Source: Isoetes taiwanensis (taxonomy: Eukaryota; Streptophyta; Lycopodiopsida; Isoetales; Isoetaceae). Taken from it: a stretch of 64,000 nucleotides of DNA. The position numbers and the translations under genes were made by a program. The stretch is from the NCBI GenBank assembly GCA_021234155.1, contig JAJEKV010000010.1:21104833-21168832 (forward strand). The letters are read 5' to 3'. Positions 1 through 12,157 of the stretch are shown here, one piece after another. The notes under the pieces were generated by a model. It did no database searches. It saw only the letters and a program-made list of their open reading frames with translations, and had not been told where the DNA came from. Every line of letters starts with the position of its first letter. Positions within the stretch are counted from its first letter, which is position 1.

Positions 1-884
1 AGAAATGGCAAGGATCTCAGGCCTTATTTTGAAAGAGAAGTGCTTTTCTAAGGGATTCAGATTTGGCATAGCTCCAATTACAGAGAATTTGTGGAGAATT
101 TTTTGGCTTACACCAGGTCATTTTTCTGTAAACACAGATGGTGACAGTTCTATAATACACAATCTATCCTACATCAAAAGATGTATTTCGGCGATACGAA
201 TCCAACGAGCTATGGTGCAGGTCAAACGGAGGTCTGGAACTCAAGATATCAACTTTCAAAGTTTGCCATAGTTACAGATGCTCTGTTTCGTCACTGTCAT
301 TTTGGACCAATTTGTTTTGTACCAGTTCATTGGATTTGAGGAGGGTAATTTTCTTTCTCAATGTGCATGTAAATGTGTCATTTGGGGACGTGACCCAAGG
401 ACCATAGTAGTATTTTTGTTGTTGTGGGTTCTCCGCCACGGAGTGGCACATTTTCCCACTGTGGTCGCCACTGTTGGGGTGGTCACCACTCACCACACCC
501 GTCACCACTCACCACTCACCACACCCGTCACCACTCACCACACTCACCACTATTGAGGTGGTATAGGAGATTGTAACCGTATATGGAGGGAGATACGCAC
601 ATGCACGCGTGCAGGATATTTTGCACGTATGCATTATAGTGTGCAGGAGGCATGATCATGACAGTATTATCTGAGCAGAGAGAAGAACAGAGGGACGGTG
701 TATTGAGAGTGTTTTGCTTGATCTAGCTATGGAGATGAGGATTCTTTGTATTGTGCATTGCCTTGATCTGATAGATTGAGCTTGGATTGTTGGGTTTTTC
801 ATCCTTCTTGCAAGGTTAGAGTTCAGGCTCTAACAGTTACTGAGCAGTAATATCTTTAAACATCATAACATTGAGGAGACAAAC
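1..884. other. No supported gene; simple repeats and possible LTR edge
   Basis: I see no convincing gene here. The short open frames have no recognisable motifs. Around 479-550 there is a short CACCACTCACC-type tandem repeat. The stretch 560-830 (GT-rich, ending in a CTCTAACA-like string near 824-831) resembles the edge of a copia LTR, but no partner copy or polypurine tract is visible, so this is only a suggestion. Confidence 0.3.
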
Positions 885-2080
885 TTAAGAGTACCTTTTC
901 AGCCCACAACCTTTGCATGCCAACTGCAGACATTGATGTTTGTGCCATTCTTCATCTTCTTCTTTAGAGCAGACCATTTGCCTCCAAAAATCACTAGTGG
1001 TTTTATAAACATGGTTCTTGGCACTACAGAAGTTACCATCACCACAAACAGCACAATTACAATTGCATTCTTTATGCACCCCATTTGGATCTGTTCTGAT
1101 TTTGTTGAGTGCTTGCATCACATACTCAAAGTGCATGTGATATTGGCAGCAACAGGTCTCTCTTTCTTTTAAACGCCTCACAAAAGATGGCTTCAGCAAT
1201 TCAAATGTGCGCTGTGAAATCTTCATTTCATTGAATTCCTTTTTGAAGGCCATGTAAAATTGCAACTATAAACAAAGCAGAAATACAGAGTTCCAATAAA
1301 AATTAAAAGCAGCAATCTAGTAAAGCAGAACAAGTGGTAAAATATATAAAGCATAATAATTACCTGAGAAATTTCAAGCAGTTGTATTGGATGATCAATT
1401 CTTTCACCATCTTTTGTAACAAACTTTCTCACATGCTTCCTGTATGGTGAGACTCTTGTGTTTTCTGTCCAGAACTTGTAAACAGAATTCTTAACCTCAT
1501 CAGTTATTGCATCTGATCTCTTTTTCCTTGAAAACATTGACCACGGACCACATTCTTGTTCTGCCATTATTCTTCTTCTGGTTGCTGCAACAGATTTTCT
1601 TGATATATGAAGGAGGCGTGCAACTGCAGACTGGTTGGTTTTGTTTGCTGTTGAAGATACCATTTGCAATGTGGACTTTCTTGCTTGTATTATATCTGTC
1701 TTCCTTGAATTCTTTTGCTGATTGAGTGTCTCTTGAACATTTCTAATGAGATTCTTCATGATCTTGCTTTGATCATGATCAAAAAAATCTACCTCCAGTG
1801 GCAATTTCTTCTTCACTCTCTTCACAAATCTGTGCACCACCAATGCCTTATCCTCTTCTTTCAAAGGCTTTGTGATATTATTGAAATAATCGTCCAAATT
1901 CTTGGACAATTCTTGAAGCCTTCTCGCACTCAAGCCGCTGTCAACTTGAGGCTGGATATTTTCTTTCTCCCTCTCCCTATCTCTTTTCCGCTGTCTAGAT
2001 TGCCTTCTTCTCTCGGCTTGAATTTCCCAGAAAATTTGAAGTCGCTTTTCTTCATCTAAATCTGATGCTGATTGATCCAT
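885..2080 (-). CDS. Two-exon transposase-like protein with basic N-terminus and Cys/His cluster (partial)
   Basis: Exon 1 runs 2080-1364 and ends at a CAG|GTAATT donor. Exon 2 runs 1265-885 after a TATAG acceptor. The intron is phase 0, giving about 365 residues. The N-terminus is highly charged (RRRQSRQRKRDRERE). The middle contains an NQSAVARLLHISRKSV stretch that looks like a helix-turn-helix. The C-terminus is Cys-rich (ETCCCQYHMHFEY, then CNCNCAVC, later LACKGCG), consistent with zinc binding. The pattern of a Phe/Leu-rich segment, then a Cys-containing YH..FEY motif, then paired Cys resembles uncharacterised transposase-derived proteins I associate with mosses, ferns and some animals; I cannot name the family. 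The frame ends soon after an AAAAG|GTACTC sequence that could be another donor, so a further exon may be missing. A host-domesticated gene is possible but less likely in this TE-rich setting. Confidence 0.6.
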
Positions 2081-3624
2081 TTAGAATCGTGGTGTACAGA
2101 GAATTGTGTTGTACAGAGAAACCGTGCTGTACAAAGAAAATTATGTTCAGGGGTACAACACCGGATCATGCTTCCTGCCATAGTTAAATCCTATTAACTC
2201 TCCACGCCATCTCACAACAACCCCGCCAAATTGATTCTGTACCGAATTTGATTTTGCGGGTAGCCATGTCAATAGAAACCGAAATAGAAATAGCTTTACA
2301 TCTCTGGTTTTTGGCTTAAGTGGCCGATATATCTTCGTGCTTATAGCACAATAAGTTCATTTATGCAAGACCTGCTTAAATATCAGTCTTAATATATTCT
2401 CAACTATTATTTTCAATAATAGAATTTAAACTGCCATACATGATTGACTCATGTTTGAATATTCTCAAGCACATCAAGAAGTACGAGAACAATCTCACGT
2501 ATCATTAACCCAATATTCAATTTGACCAGTGAGATCAACCTTCCAAATCCTAGTTGTATAGTCCACATTACTTTAAAAGAACTTGACGGAGATGATGTTT
2601 AGGTTACCTGCACCCAACCAATGCAAATGTTAGCAAATCTATGGCAACAAAGCAAGGGGCGTCAGGTAAGCTATTAAACACCATGGCTTATCGCCCTTCA
2701 CCTAAATTCATTAAAGCAATAATTTAACCAACCCTATAGGGCAGTGCTGTAACCAAATAAAGCTAGATGTACCATAATACAAACAACAAGCTATTTTATT
2801 ACTTGCCTCAGCATTTTAGACCTCAAGCAGCATAAGCCTTCTCATAAATATGCGCGATAGAGCAATAATAGAAGTCCTAACTAAGTTCTACACTTCAGCA
2901 TGGGCCTGATTGTCCCATACCCGGTAGCAAATACCATTTAACTCGCCTGATAACTAAGCTTGAATGAATCACCACATAGCATAGGTATCCATAATTGATT
3001 TCGGTTCAAAAGGCTGCAAAATGCATGGTCCAGACATCTACTATCCATAATAGATCATACTCTTACTTCTGTGCTGGAGATATCTGAGCAGGGCATATCA
3101 ACCATACATGCATTCTGCCCTTTAGTTCTAGTCACTAAATAATCATTAGATAGCCATAAAACCATCTGTTACATCAACCAATCAGCAGACCTATATTATT
3201 ATTATGCATGCCATTATGTTTTCAGCAGTAATCATCTCCCTTTCTACGCATGAACAATATAGATATATCTTCTCATTACCATTAGTTACAATACAACTAT
3301 ATCTCATACATGCTTTCATTGATAAAGCATATAACCCTGTAAGCCTGCCATAACAGTAGCACTGTATAGTCCATCAAGGACCTTATATATCTATTTATCA
3401 ATCATATAATACCCTGAGCCACCATTATACACATTAACCATCTCCAAAATGATGAATCTTAAACTACGAAATTATGGTAATGCATAAAAGAAGTTCACCT
3501 ATCTGCTTTCCTTAAGCCATTTAGACAAGCATACTAAATTACATGCCAGCATTATATCTTATCCTAATAACCACACATCATGCAAGCATGTAATCAAACC
3601 AGCTCCCCTGTCGCACTAGGCTTT
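2081..3624. other. Intergenic, AT-rich
   Basis: No coding or RNA feature is supported. Just upstream of the transposase-like gene, 2091-2140 carries three imperfect copies of a GTGTTGTACAGAGAA-like unit, possibly a subterminal repeat of that element. The rest is AT-rich with no open frames of interest. Confidence 0.4.
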
Positions 3625-4920
3625 TCACTGGGAGAGATTCCCATCCTGCCACAGAATCCACATGTTGAATTTATTTTTATTCTCATTTAAACTAGCTGCT
3701 GTAGGCAAGATCAAGTACACGGATATACGAAATGAATTCAGGAGCTTTTCTATCAAAGGATACTTGGAGAGATACACAACTATTCCATTGAATATCGGCT
3801 CAGTGGAGTGAACCTTCACACCTGCAGACGTTTCTCATTATTTCATGATAAGAGAAATAAAACTGTGCATGAGCGAAGGCATATGGGTTTCCTTACCCTT
3901 CTCAAGCAGAGCAGCACATAGCTTACGATCTTCTTCACAAGATATTACCAAGCATGGACATGTGGCACTGTACCGTGTAGTTACCTGCAAATTATAATCG
4001 ATAGTATATCCACATTGAAAATTGGAGCGCGATGTGAATGTCAATATCACTCTATTTTGATACCATTCACATGCATTAAGACAGCCAGAAATTCGTCATC
4101 ATTCATATTATTATTTCTTCAGTTAGACAAATTATAACTTTCACCAAACGACTTTCCACAAGATCCTATGGCATTAAAATCTAGGCATGCTTCATATTTT
4201 GCTACTTAAATGTCTGAAGTTCCACACCCAAAAGGTTCAGATGCCATAGCCCATTCATCATGCCAATTACATAAAGGTCAGTGCATTCACTGGTTCAAAG
4301 GTGACATGTCATTATCATGTGGTGTGACATATGTCATCTCAACTTTGTGGTTACATCTGATTATCCAACAAGGATTGAACATTCAAATGATATAAGCCAC
4401 GTTCATAACTTAACTTTCCATTACAGTGTCAGTCTGAATAGTCTGTGCTTTACTCTATCCTTTATACAATGGAAATGAAGCAATATAGTCAATGTCACAA
4501 ACCTCACCACCTGCTGCCTTCACTATTGAGGAAATCGCCTCTGGCTTGGCATTGCGAGTGACATATACCTTCATACCCTGTATTGGGAGGTTATGTGTGA
4601 TTTAAAATAATAAAGAATAGGGTTCTTAATACAAAATTTTTGAAACTTGGAACCTGCAAAAGTGGCCTTTGCTGTGCTGCAAAAATAGTGGTCGGGATGA
4701 AACCCAATTCTTTTCCCTTCTTCAGATCTCTGAGAATGTATGGTTTGTCATTTATATAACATCCAGCCATGCCACAGCTTTCCAACCACAAAACTGTAAC
4801 AACCGGTTTCCCAGAAGCCATTGCTTCTAACATGTTCCCAGTTCGAACAAATTTGTCTGCAACAAAGTGTGTACAATCTGAAACATTGTTTGCAACGTTT
4901 CCACCAAGCTTCATAAGTAT
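3625..4920 (-). CDS. Plant BRCT-domain (DNA-repair type) protein, four 3' exons
   Basis: Four exons with consensus splice sites can be followed on the minus strand: 4920-4654, 4577-4503, 3984-3897 and 3821-3625. The phases fit across all three introns. Exon one encodes MKLGGNVANNVSDCTHFVAD, then VVTVLWLESC and the YILRD segment; this is the second half of a BRCT domain, with the diagnostic Trp in LWLESC. The next exons give KVYVTRNAKPEAISSIVKAA, LVISCEEDRKLC and KVHSTEPIFNGIV, which form the second BRCT repeat. This order matches the plant BRCT proteins related to PAX-interacting protein 1, nuclear phosphopeptide-binding proteins of DNA-damage signalling. Upstream exons are not identified. 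A phase-0 donor near 5254 after an open minus-strand frame is a weak candidate. The tail after FNGIVV is unlike relatives, so the copy may be truncated or diverged. Confidence 0.75.
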
Positions 4921-5192
4921 CTACAACAAAGACAACAAGAATGAAAATCAACTAACACATACATCATATCAGTCTTGCGTCGTTTTCTTCCACTGCTTGT
5001 AAGAGAAGTTTTTGTTGCCTGTATGGGAAGTTACATTTACATTCTATAGCCTGTATGGGAAGTTCCCAGCCTGCTGGGCACAGCTCCTATTGCACGGTCG
5101 CCTCACATACACCCCTTTTGGCATATTTTTCAATCTTCAGAAGATCAGTATTGTAACCTTAGAGATAAAGAACAGATGAGCATAGAAGAACA

Positions 5193-5846
5193 GTGCAGAA
5201 TAACTCAAGTGCCGGATCTTTACTTCCCGTCGAACCCAACAAGGAAAAAAAAATTAAAAACATACCTCCGGAAATCCAAGGACCCTTAAACGTATCTGCC
5301 CGGCAACCAGCAAAGCATCTAACCCCCTTGAATGTATTTCTAAGTGCATACCCCTGCAGGAAAACCGCTCCTCAAACCGTGGAAATACAGCAGCTCCGGC
5401 GCCAAAACGTGGGAGACACCTTAAGTATACGTACTTCAAAATGTCAAAAAAACCCCTTCATCGCCCAGGCACATGTTTTGTACGGAAAAAAAAAGGTGAA
5501 CCCCCCGGGAGAACAAGAAGCATGCGAAGATATTTCAAATCATTATGCAGTAGTTGGAGATAGCCCTGATGGGTTCATGATTGAAAAGCCCAAATTTATT
5601 GTTGCACATCAAGAGCTGTGCTATTATGAAGATTGCAACAATGAGAATTATGCACTGGCAAAGCAGATGGAACTAACCTCGAAGGCCGAACAAAGACAAA
5701 AGGTTGATATTCAAGGTGTCTTGGATCTATTTAGAGATGATCATAAGATATTGCATGCCCTAATTCAAGATAATGGAGCAGCAGCAATATTGGATGAAAT
5801 TTTGTTTAAAGCTAATCCATCTGATGGAAATCTGGAGATTGGGAGC
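5193..5846 (+). pseudogene. Left part of an unrecognised reading frame interrupted by the gypsy insertion
   Basis: An open frame of about 218 codons runs into the gypsy LTR at 5847 and continues in the same frame after the right LTR at 16988 once one copy of the GGAGC target duplication is removed. The first third is basic and Pro/Gln-rich. The rest is acidic and helical-looking (VDIQGVLDLFRDDHKILHAL). The track start is a GTG, so the true start is unknown. No family is recognised. It lies upstream of a polypurine tract and LTR edge at 18039-18050, so it may be the 3' ORF of an old retroelement or a gene carried by one. It overlaps in position, on the other strand, a possible 5' exon of the BRCT gene. 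Confidence 0.45.
5842..5846. repeat. Target-site duplication (left), GGAGC
   Basis: Five bases directly before the TGTTGAAGG edge of the left LTR are identical to 16983-16987 after the right LTR. This is the usual duplication size for Ty3/gypsy integrases. Confidence 0.85.
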
Positions 5847-8362
5847 TGTTGAAGGTGTTCCTGGCAAAACCTTCAACCTCAGTGGTTTAGAACCTCCAGG
5901 TTGCTTGAGGCAACCACTCTGAGTGCAAAGATTCCAAAAAAAGTGCACAAAAGTTCACTATGAGTATGTTTCCCTGAAGGCAAAAAAGTCTGCTTCACTA
6001 AATACCCTGCAGAGTATGATCTATCAAGCTATGGATATGGATATCTCTCCTCAAGATGCTTAACACTTGACACCAACAGACTGCAAAAACTCAGCGAGGT
6101 CTGAATAGATTAGATAGGCCAGAATTAGATCACTGACCCAGTCAATTTTTGGTCAATATCCCTGGCAGAAAGCTAAAATTTGAAACTCGATATTGGCAAG
6201 GAATTTTTTTGAGCTACCAACTCTATTTTGCTCAGATTTGTCTGCACAACAGGGGCCAAGTTTTCTTTTTTGACAAAAGGTACCTATTTTTTTCTTTTTG
6301 ACAATTTTTTGCCTAAGACTATAAGAAATGAATAATCTTGAAAGAAAATATTTTCTAATGAAGGATTGCACGCGTGTCTAGCATTGCCTTGCTCAACATA
6401 TTTAGTTTGGCAAGATTGATGCTCAAACAATTGCTCTCCTATGCACCATGCCTGTTGTGCAATACCATTGGATCTAAAAATGTTGGCTTGAATTGGTATT
6501 GTAATTTTGCTTTGACAGGAATTTGGCTTTTGCACTCTCTGAAGAGTTGCTACATAGGCAGACCACACATATCTAACAGTCTCTACATGCACAAGACGCC
6601 TAGCCTCTGACAATTGTTTGCTTTTGGGAAAGAGTTTCAATGCAACTCAAACAGATTGCTACAAAGGTCGGATTTTCAATTTAATCAAACACTCAAAAGA
6701 TACAAAGTAATATCCCAAGCTCGTGGTCTTGGGCACAAGATCAAATAGGTACACATTCAGCAAATCCAGAAAATTGAGTCAATAGTCTAGATCATAGGTA
6801 AACATTGGAGGTCAGAATCAAGCTCAGGATCATCAAGCCGGTCCTTCTTCAAAGCCAGAAATCGCTTCTTTGCCTCAAAGCCCTCAAATTTCTTCTGTGC
6901 CAAAAAACCCTTTTGTAAATGCTCTGTTCCGTTGGGATCTTGATCATTCCCCTTCAATCCTCTGTCTTTTAGCTCGCAATTATCATTCTTGGCATTAAAC
7001 ATGGTGATTCGGCCAGTTTAGGTCATGATTTATTAGTTTGTTGGGCCGAATTAACTGGATCTTGGCGTTTTCCAAATTTAGGGTTCATACGGGTTAAGAC
7101 GAAATATCCCACAGGCTTAAATAGATTTGGCGGCCAAGGTATATAACGAGAAGAAAATTCAATATTTCTGATTATTGCGTGCAATATCCACGTGGGATCC
7201 GGTATTTCCACCACCCCCACACGCCCGGATGTTCCACGCCATGGGGAGATTGGCTGGAAAAGAGAAATTAGGCTGGGGGGGGGTAGATAGGAAAATTTTT
7301 GCACCCCCTAAACCCTATCGCACGATTCCCTAGGAAGCACATATAATGCTCAAAACAAAGCCTTTTTCAAAATTCTTTTTTCCTAGGGGAATCTTTTTTC
7401 ATACCCTATAAGATTCTGGAATCTCTTCTCACAAAGGAGCTCTTTAGATTTTGGCAAAAAATGAGCTAAGGAGTGGATGAAGTGGGATTTGAAAATGATG
7501 ACAAGGCTAGGTGGTATGATGTGGCAAATAGAAATGATGACGTGTTAGCCATCTTGAATTTGAAAATTCTTTCTAGTCAAAATTTTTGAATGATATGGAG
7601 ATGATGTGTGTGAGTGATGAGGTGTCAATGGTGATGTGGCAACAATGATGCTAGTTTAACTTTGATATGAATTTTGATTTGAATGTGAGAGTTTGACATG
7701 AAATGGCTAGAATGAAGATGGGTGTGATGACTTGGCGTGTGAAATGAGGTGTGAAGTGACTTGGCACATCAAGTGCTCATTTAGGAGCCAAACATTTCAT
7801 GGTGCAACTTTTAAGTACCTCTTTGGGCACATTTGAAATTTGAGCACTTCCCTTAGGAATTTTTGTAATCTTTTTTCTTTGCTCAAGTTGCATGGGATGT
7901 TGACTTCATGAGCAGGATTATGCCCAAGTCAAGTCACTTTTGAACTAGTGGATGATGAAGCAAGTAGGTGTTCCATGAAAGTGTATTTTGACTAGAAAGA
8001 ATCTTCAAGGTCAAGCTTGACTTTGGGAGGTGTATGAGCAAGGGGTCAAAGTTCAATGGTATCTTGGGATGGTGGAGTAAATGAGGAAGGAAATCAAAAT
8101 GCCAAAGATGCCAAGATCACAAATAGCTACATACCATGGAATGTTCTTCAAGGGGTCTTCTTTCTCCTCTTCCGTTCACTTCCTTTGCTTGTTTGACCTT
8201 TTGTATCTCTTGAGTGACTTGAGTCAATTGTCCTTCCTTTGCTCTTCAAACTTTGATGTATCCTAGTGAAGCATTTCCCTATTGTCTTGCAAACCAAATC
8301 AAGCTGAGAGGATTAGTGCAAACACGTGCTTGGTTCTTCCATGCTTTTGCCATGGCATGGCA
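5847..8362 (-). repeat. Gypsy LTR, left copy (3' LTR of the element)
   Basis: About 2.5 kb nearly identical to 14467-16982. It differs by scattered substitutions and small indels (for example near 5861-5990). The inner end is near 8362; it differs slightly from the other copy (TTTGCCATGCC against TGCTGCCATGCC in element orientation), so the boundary is uncertain by a few bases. The open frames inside it (for example 6284-6640) are repeated in the other LTR and match no known domain. Confidence 0.88.
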
Positions 8363-9118
8363 AAGATTATGCCAAACTAAAAGAGAAGGCTGGTCTACCA
8401 GCCCCTTTGACTAGTCAAGCTTTGTACTTCCGACATAGCTCCAAATTTAGCCAAGCCAATGTGAGAATATGGTTGGCAACTCAATGACCCGTGCATATGG
8501 ATTTGAAAGTGACAGATTTGGCATTATGAATGTATATATGAATGATGTTCCTTCGGATGAACCCGCATGGAAAATAAAACTCTTTAGCTATGAAAAGCTG
8601 CAGGATGGTGGTATGTCAGCAGCTTGGGAAATTTATGAAGATGTAGGGGTTTCCAGATGTAATGAGGCCAACTCTTGAATAGATGACAGATGGAGGCAGA
8701 TAAAAGGATGCACCTGCATGTGAAGATAAAGCTTGTTAGTTTGAATGAGCTGCTGGTGTGGAGGCAATGGCAAAGAACTCCGGATGATGGGGAATAATAT
8801 AATGTAGTGAATGAAATCAGAATGACATGCCTCGGATGCACCGCATGGAACTATGATCGCGATTAATTCACTCCCTCGCTTGATCACAACCCATGCATGA
8901 CAGCCCTTTAAACTTGCAACACTAGAAACTTATTAGTACACGAATAATAACTTCAAAGCAGAACTAGACTAAACAAGATAGGCTTAATTAACTTTTGCTT
9001 TCATCCAACTGAAGCACCCTCTTTTTATTTTCCTTATATTTTGCTTTTTTTCTGTTTTTTCTTATTTTTCTTTTAACAATGCACTAACTAATCCTAACTA
9101 CATCTTACCATGAAGACT
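8363..9118. other. 3' untranslated segment of the gypsy element
   Basis: Lies between the integrase stop and the left LTR. A short plus-strand open frame at 8469-8678 has no recognisable motif. In element orientation, an AAAGGGG run near 8416 precedes the LTR and is a possible but not tight polypurine tract. No gene is supported. Confidence 0.4.
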
Positions 9119-10285
9119 CTAGTTAAACAAAGCAAGGGCAACATGTTGTTGCCAATACATTTTTAAGTGCACAATGTTGATAGGGTTCATCAATTCTCTG
9201 CCATCAGCAATATCTTTCAGCCAATATGAATCCTTGCCAGCTGTTCCTATCACTTCAAATGGTCCCTCCCAAAGATTCTCAAATTTGGATGCTATATCTT
9301 CCCTTGCTTTGTTCCACTTTAACACCAACTCTCCTGTTTTTAAGACTCCCTGCAATTTGTGTGCTCCTTTGAAGGCTGCAATATCTTTAGCCTTTTTTCT
9401 CATTATTGCATTCTCAGCCTCATATCTATGCTCCTCAAGCTGCATCAATCTCACAAATCTGTCTTTTAGAGCATCATCCATCTCCAAATTGATCTGATAA
9501 GCCAGTCTGAGTGATGGAAGCTCTAATTCTATAGGCAGTACTGACTCTATCCCATACACCAAACTGAAAGGAGTGTGTTTTGTAGCCATTTTGATGGTAG
9601 TTCTATATGCCCAAAGTGCATCATGGAGTTTTAAATGCCAATCCTTTTTGAAACACCGATGGTTTTTTGAGGATAGATTTGAGAGTCTTATTGGTTGATT
9701 CTGCCTGGCCATTTCTTTGAGGGTAATAGGATGAACTCTTGGTATGTTTGACTTTCAAGGTGGCTAGAAGTAATGCAATTGTATGGTTGATGAACCGGCT
9801 GCCTCTATCGTAAACTATTTTGAAAGGGATGCCAACCGCACAAATATTTTCATGCGTAAATCTTGCAAAGGGCTTGAGCATTGGCTTCTCTCAAGGGAAT
9901 TGCCTCTGCCCATTTGGTAAAGTAATCAGTGGCAACTAATATAAACTGGTGTTGAGCTGAAGAGGGTGGGTCTATGGGGCCTATAAAATCCAGCCCCCAC
10001 ATTTGGAAAGGTCCAGGGAAGTTATGGCGCGGTCGAGGCGGTCGCAAAGGTTTTTACCAAAAATCTGACATTTATGGCAGCATTTTATAGTCTCATAACA
10101 ATCCTTAAAAAGAGTAGGCCAAAAGTATCCCGACCTCGTAATCTTTTTTGCGCTTGTATCTCTGCCGCAAAGTGTCCTCCACAAACTCCCTCATGACATG
10201 CTTCAATTATCATTCTAGCCTCTTCTTCATCCATACATCTCAAAGAAGACTCCTTCCTTGTCAACTTTGGATAGGATCCCTTCAA
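9119..10285 (-). pseudogene. Gypsy integrase, frameshifted
   Basis: Five overlapping open frames rebuild one integrase. The N-terminal HHCC zinc site is seen as ACHEGVCGGH followed by CHKCQ. The catalytic core shows GLDFIGPI (first Asp), IVYDRGSRF (second Asp) and RNGQAESTN (Glu), the D-D-E triad of DDE integrases. The C-terminal part ends with LVLKWNKAREDIASKFENLW then a GPFEV stretch, the GPY/F module found in gypsy integrases. It would insert the cDNA copy into nuclear DNA. Frame changes occur near 9700, 9870, 10040, 10180 and 10130, so no intact protein is encoded here. Confidence 0.85.
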
Positions 10286-10800
10286 TTAGCCTGAATTTCT
10301 TGCACTTGTCCCCTGAATCTTCTTTCTTGATCGCCACTCAAATTCTTAGGCAACTCATTGCTCTCCGATAGTTTCGATGTCAAATTGCCAACCAATGTTT
10401 TCTCGTGATCGTAAGAAATCAAGTTTGTTAGATTGTCATCAACACATAAACCATCTTGATCTTCATGCTCAAACAACACAAGTGGAAGATAAGAACTGGG
10501 ATTCTCGATCAACTTTACCACCTTTACAAAGAATATCATAAGCTTGGATCTTACAAGCCCACCGCACAATTTGGCCTTTGGTTGCTTTTTGCAAAAAGGA
10601 GTGAGAAAGGATTTTGTCTCATGAATACTTGCACCTGATTGTTTTGAAGAAGATGTCCTTGTCTCTCTATCAAGAACATCGAGCTGCTGCACTTTTCTCC
10701 AACCCAGGATATCTTAATTCAAGATCGACCACATCTTGCTTGCAAAAGCAATTACATGGTCCCCTTGCAGCAAAGCCAAACCAATTGCTTTTTTTCACAC
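10286..10800 (-). pseudogene. Gypsy RNase H domain remnant
   Basis: Between RT and integrase, several frames carry pieces typical of the gypsy RNase H: LLQGDHVIAFASK (10790-10745), then a GQIVRWACKIQAYD-like stretch near 10580-10530. It is broken by frameshifts and stops. The longest open frame (10692-10282) follows only part of it. The position after RT fits the standard gypsy RT-RH order. No working enzyme is encoded. Confidence 0.6.
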
Positions 10801-10826
10801 ATATATATAAGCTTTGAAGGGTTTCT

Positions 10827-11873
10827 CTAGATCAGAGGTTTTAGTAGGATAGATTTGCAAATGGCATCAATGATCTTGTCAAAGGAATTTTGGCATTGCT
10901 CATCCCAATCTACTAGGATGTGTTTGCTTTCACTTTTGGAGAACTTTCCAACCTTTGTGAGGTTAGAGATTGGGCTCATAGTGTGGGAAAAATGAGGGAC
11001 ATACATTCTCAAAAAGCTGGTCATCCCCATGAAGCTTTTAACCTGTTTGAGGGTTTTTGGAGGTGCCAGTTTCCTTAGAGCTTCAACCTTACTATCAGAT
11101 ATTTGAATTCCTCGCCAGATACTACATGCCCAAGCAATTATCCCTTTGAGGATAAAAAAAAACACATTTTTTGGGTTCAAACTCACTCCCCCTTTCTACA
11201 CAAATCAAACAACATGGTTAGCATATCAAAATGTTTTTCCGTAGAAGTTCCCAAACAAAGGTCATCCAAAAATACACGAAAAATATTGGCAGGCATTTCT
11301 CTAAAAATTGTATCCATGGCTCTTTGGAATGTTGCAGATGCATTCATCAATCCAAATGGCATTCTTTTCATGGCAAATGTTCCCCAAGGTGTGATAAATG
11401 AAGTTTTTGGCTGATCACTTTCCTTGATGCTTATCTGATTAAAACCTGAAAAGCCATCCAAGAATGAGTAAATCTCCTTCCCCTCTCTGACATGCAACAC
11501 TTCTTCCGTAAAATGGCAAAGGATAGCAATCTTTGATAGTGGCTTTGTTTAAATCTCTATAATCTATGCAAATTCTAATAGTCTTGTTTTTCTTCTCAAC
11601 AGGAACAATGCAAGATAGCCACTCAGGGTTCACAATTTCTGCAATCACACCTGCATCTTTCATTTTGTACAATTCCTCCTTGATTAGACCTAACAGAGAA
11701 GCATTTATCCTTCTTAGCTTTTGTATAACAGGTTTCATACCTTCCTTGATCTTGATTTCAAACTCACAAATGCTTTTGTCAACACCCACCAACTCATCAT
11801 AATCCCAAGCAAATATATCCTTCCAATCATCAAAGAATTTAGTAACCAAAGCATTGTCCTCTTCTTTAAACAA
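10827..11873 (-). pseudogene. Gypsy reverse transcriptase, in three frames
   Basis: The N-terminal fingers are in 11873-11439 (motif PEWLSCIVPVEKKNKTIRIC, then DYRDLNKATIKDCYPLP). The palm is in 11500-11183 (SFLDGFSGFNQI, MPFGLMNASATFQRAMD, and the catalytic FLDDLCLG, a FLDD variant of YxDD). The thumb is in 11186-10827 (LAPPKTLKQVKSFMGM, FLRMYVPHFS). All active-site residues visible are intact, but frames shift near 11470 and 11180. It would copy element RNA into DNA. Confidence 0.88.
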
Positions 11874-12157
11874 ATCACCAACATATAATACCCTATCTAG
11901 ACCCTTCTTGTTGACCTTGACTTCCTTTTACCTGTTTGTCTTCACTTGCATTGATTACCGTGGATGGGGTATAGCTGTTCTATGCATCTTTCTTCTCAAG
12001 CTCATCTTCTTGAATTGCTCCCTCACCAAATGTTCCAAAGAGCACACTCCTCAAGACAACGAGTCCGCTTCACAATTTTGCTCCCTTGGCACATGGCAAA
12101 GTTCACTGTGTTTCAAAATTCTTCGGTTCCAAAGATAGCTTGATTTCTCGAAATGCA

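Noticed and set aside
6284-6640. 118-codon minus-strand frame, repeated at 14905-15261, as a gene
   Set aside because: It lies inside the gypsy LTRs, is present in both copies for that reason alone, and has no recognised domain or signal peptide.
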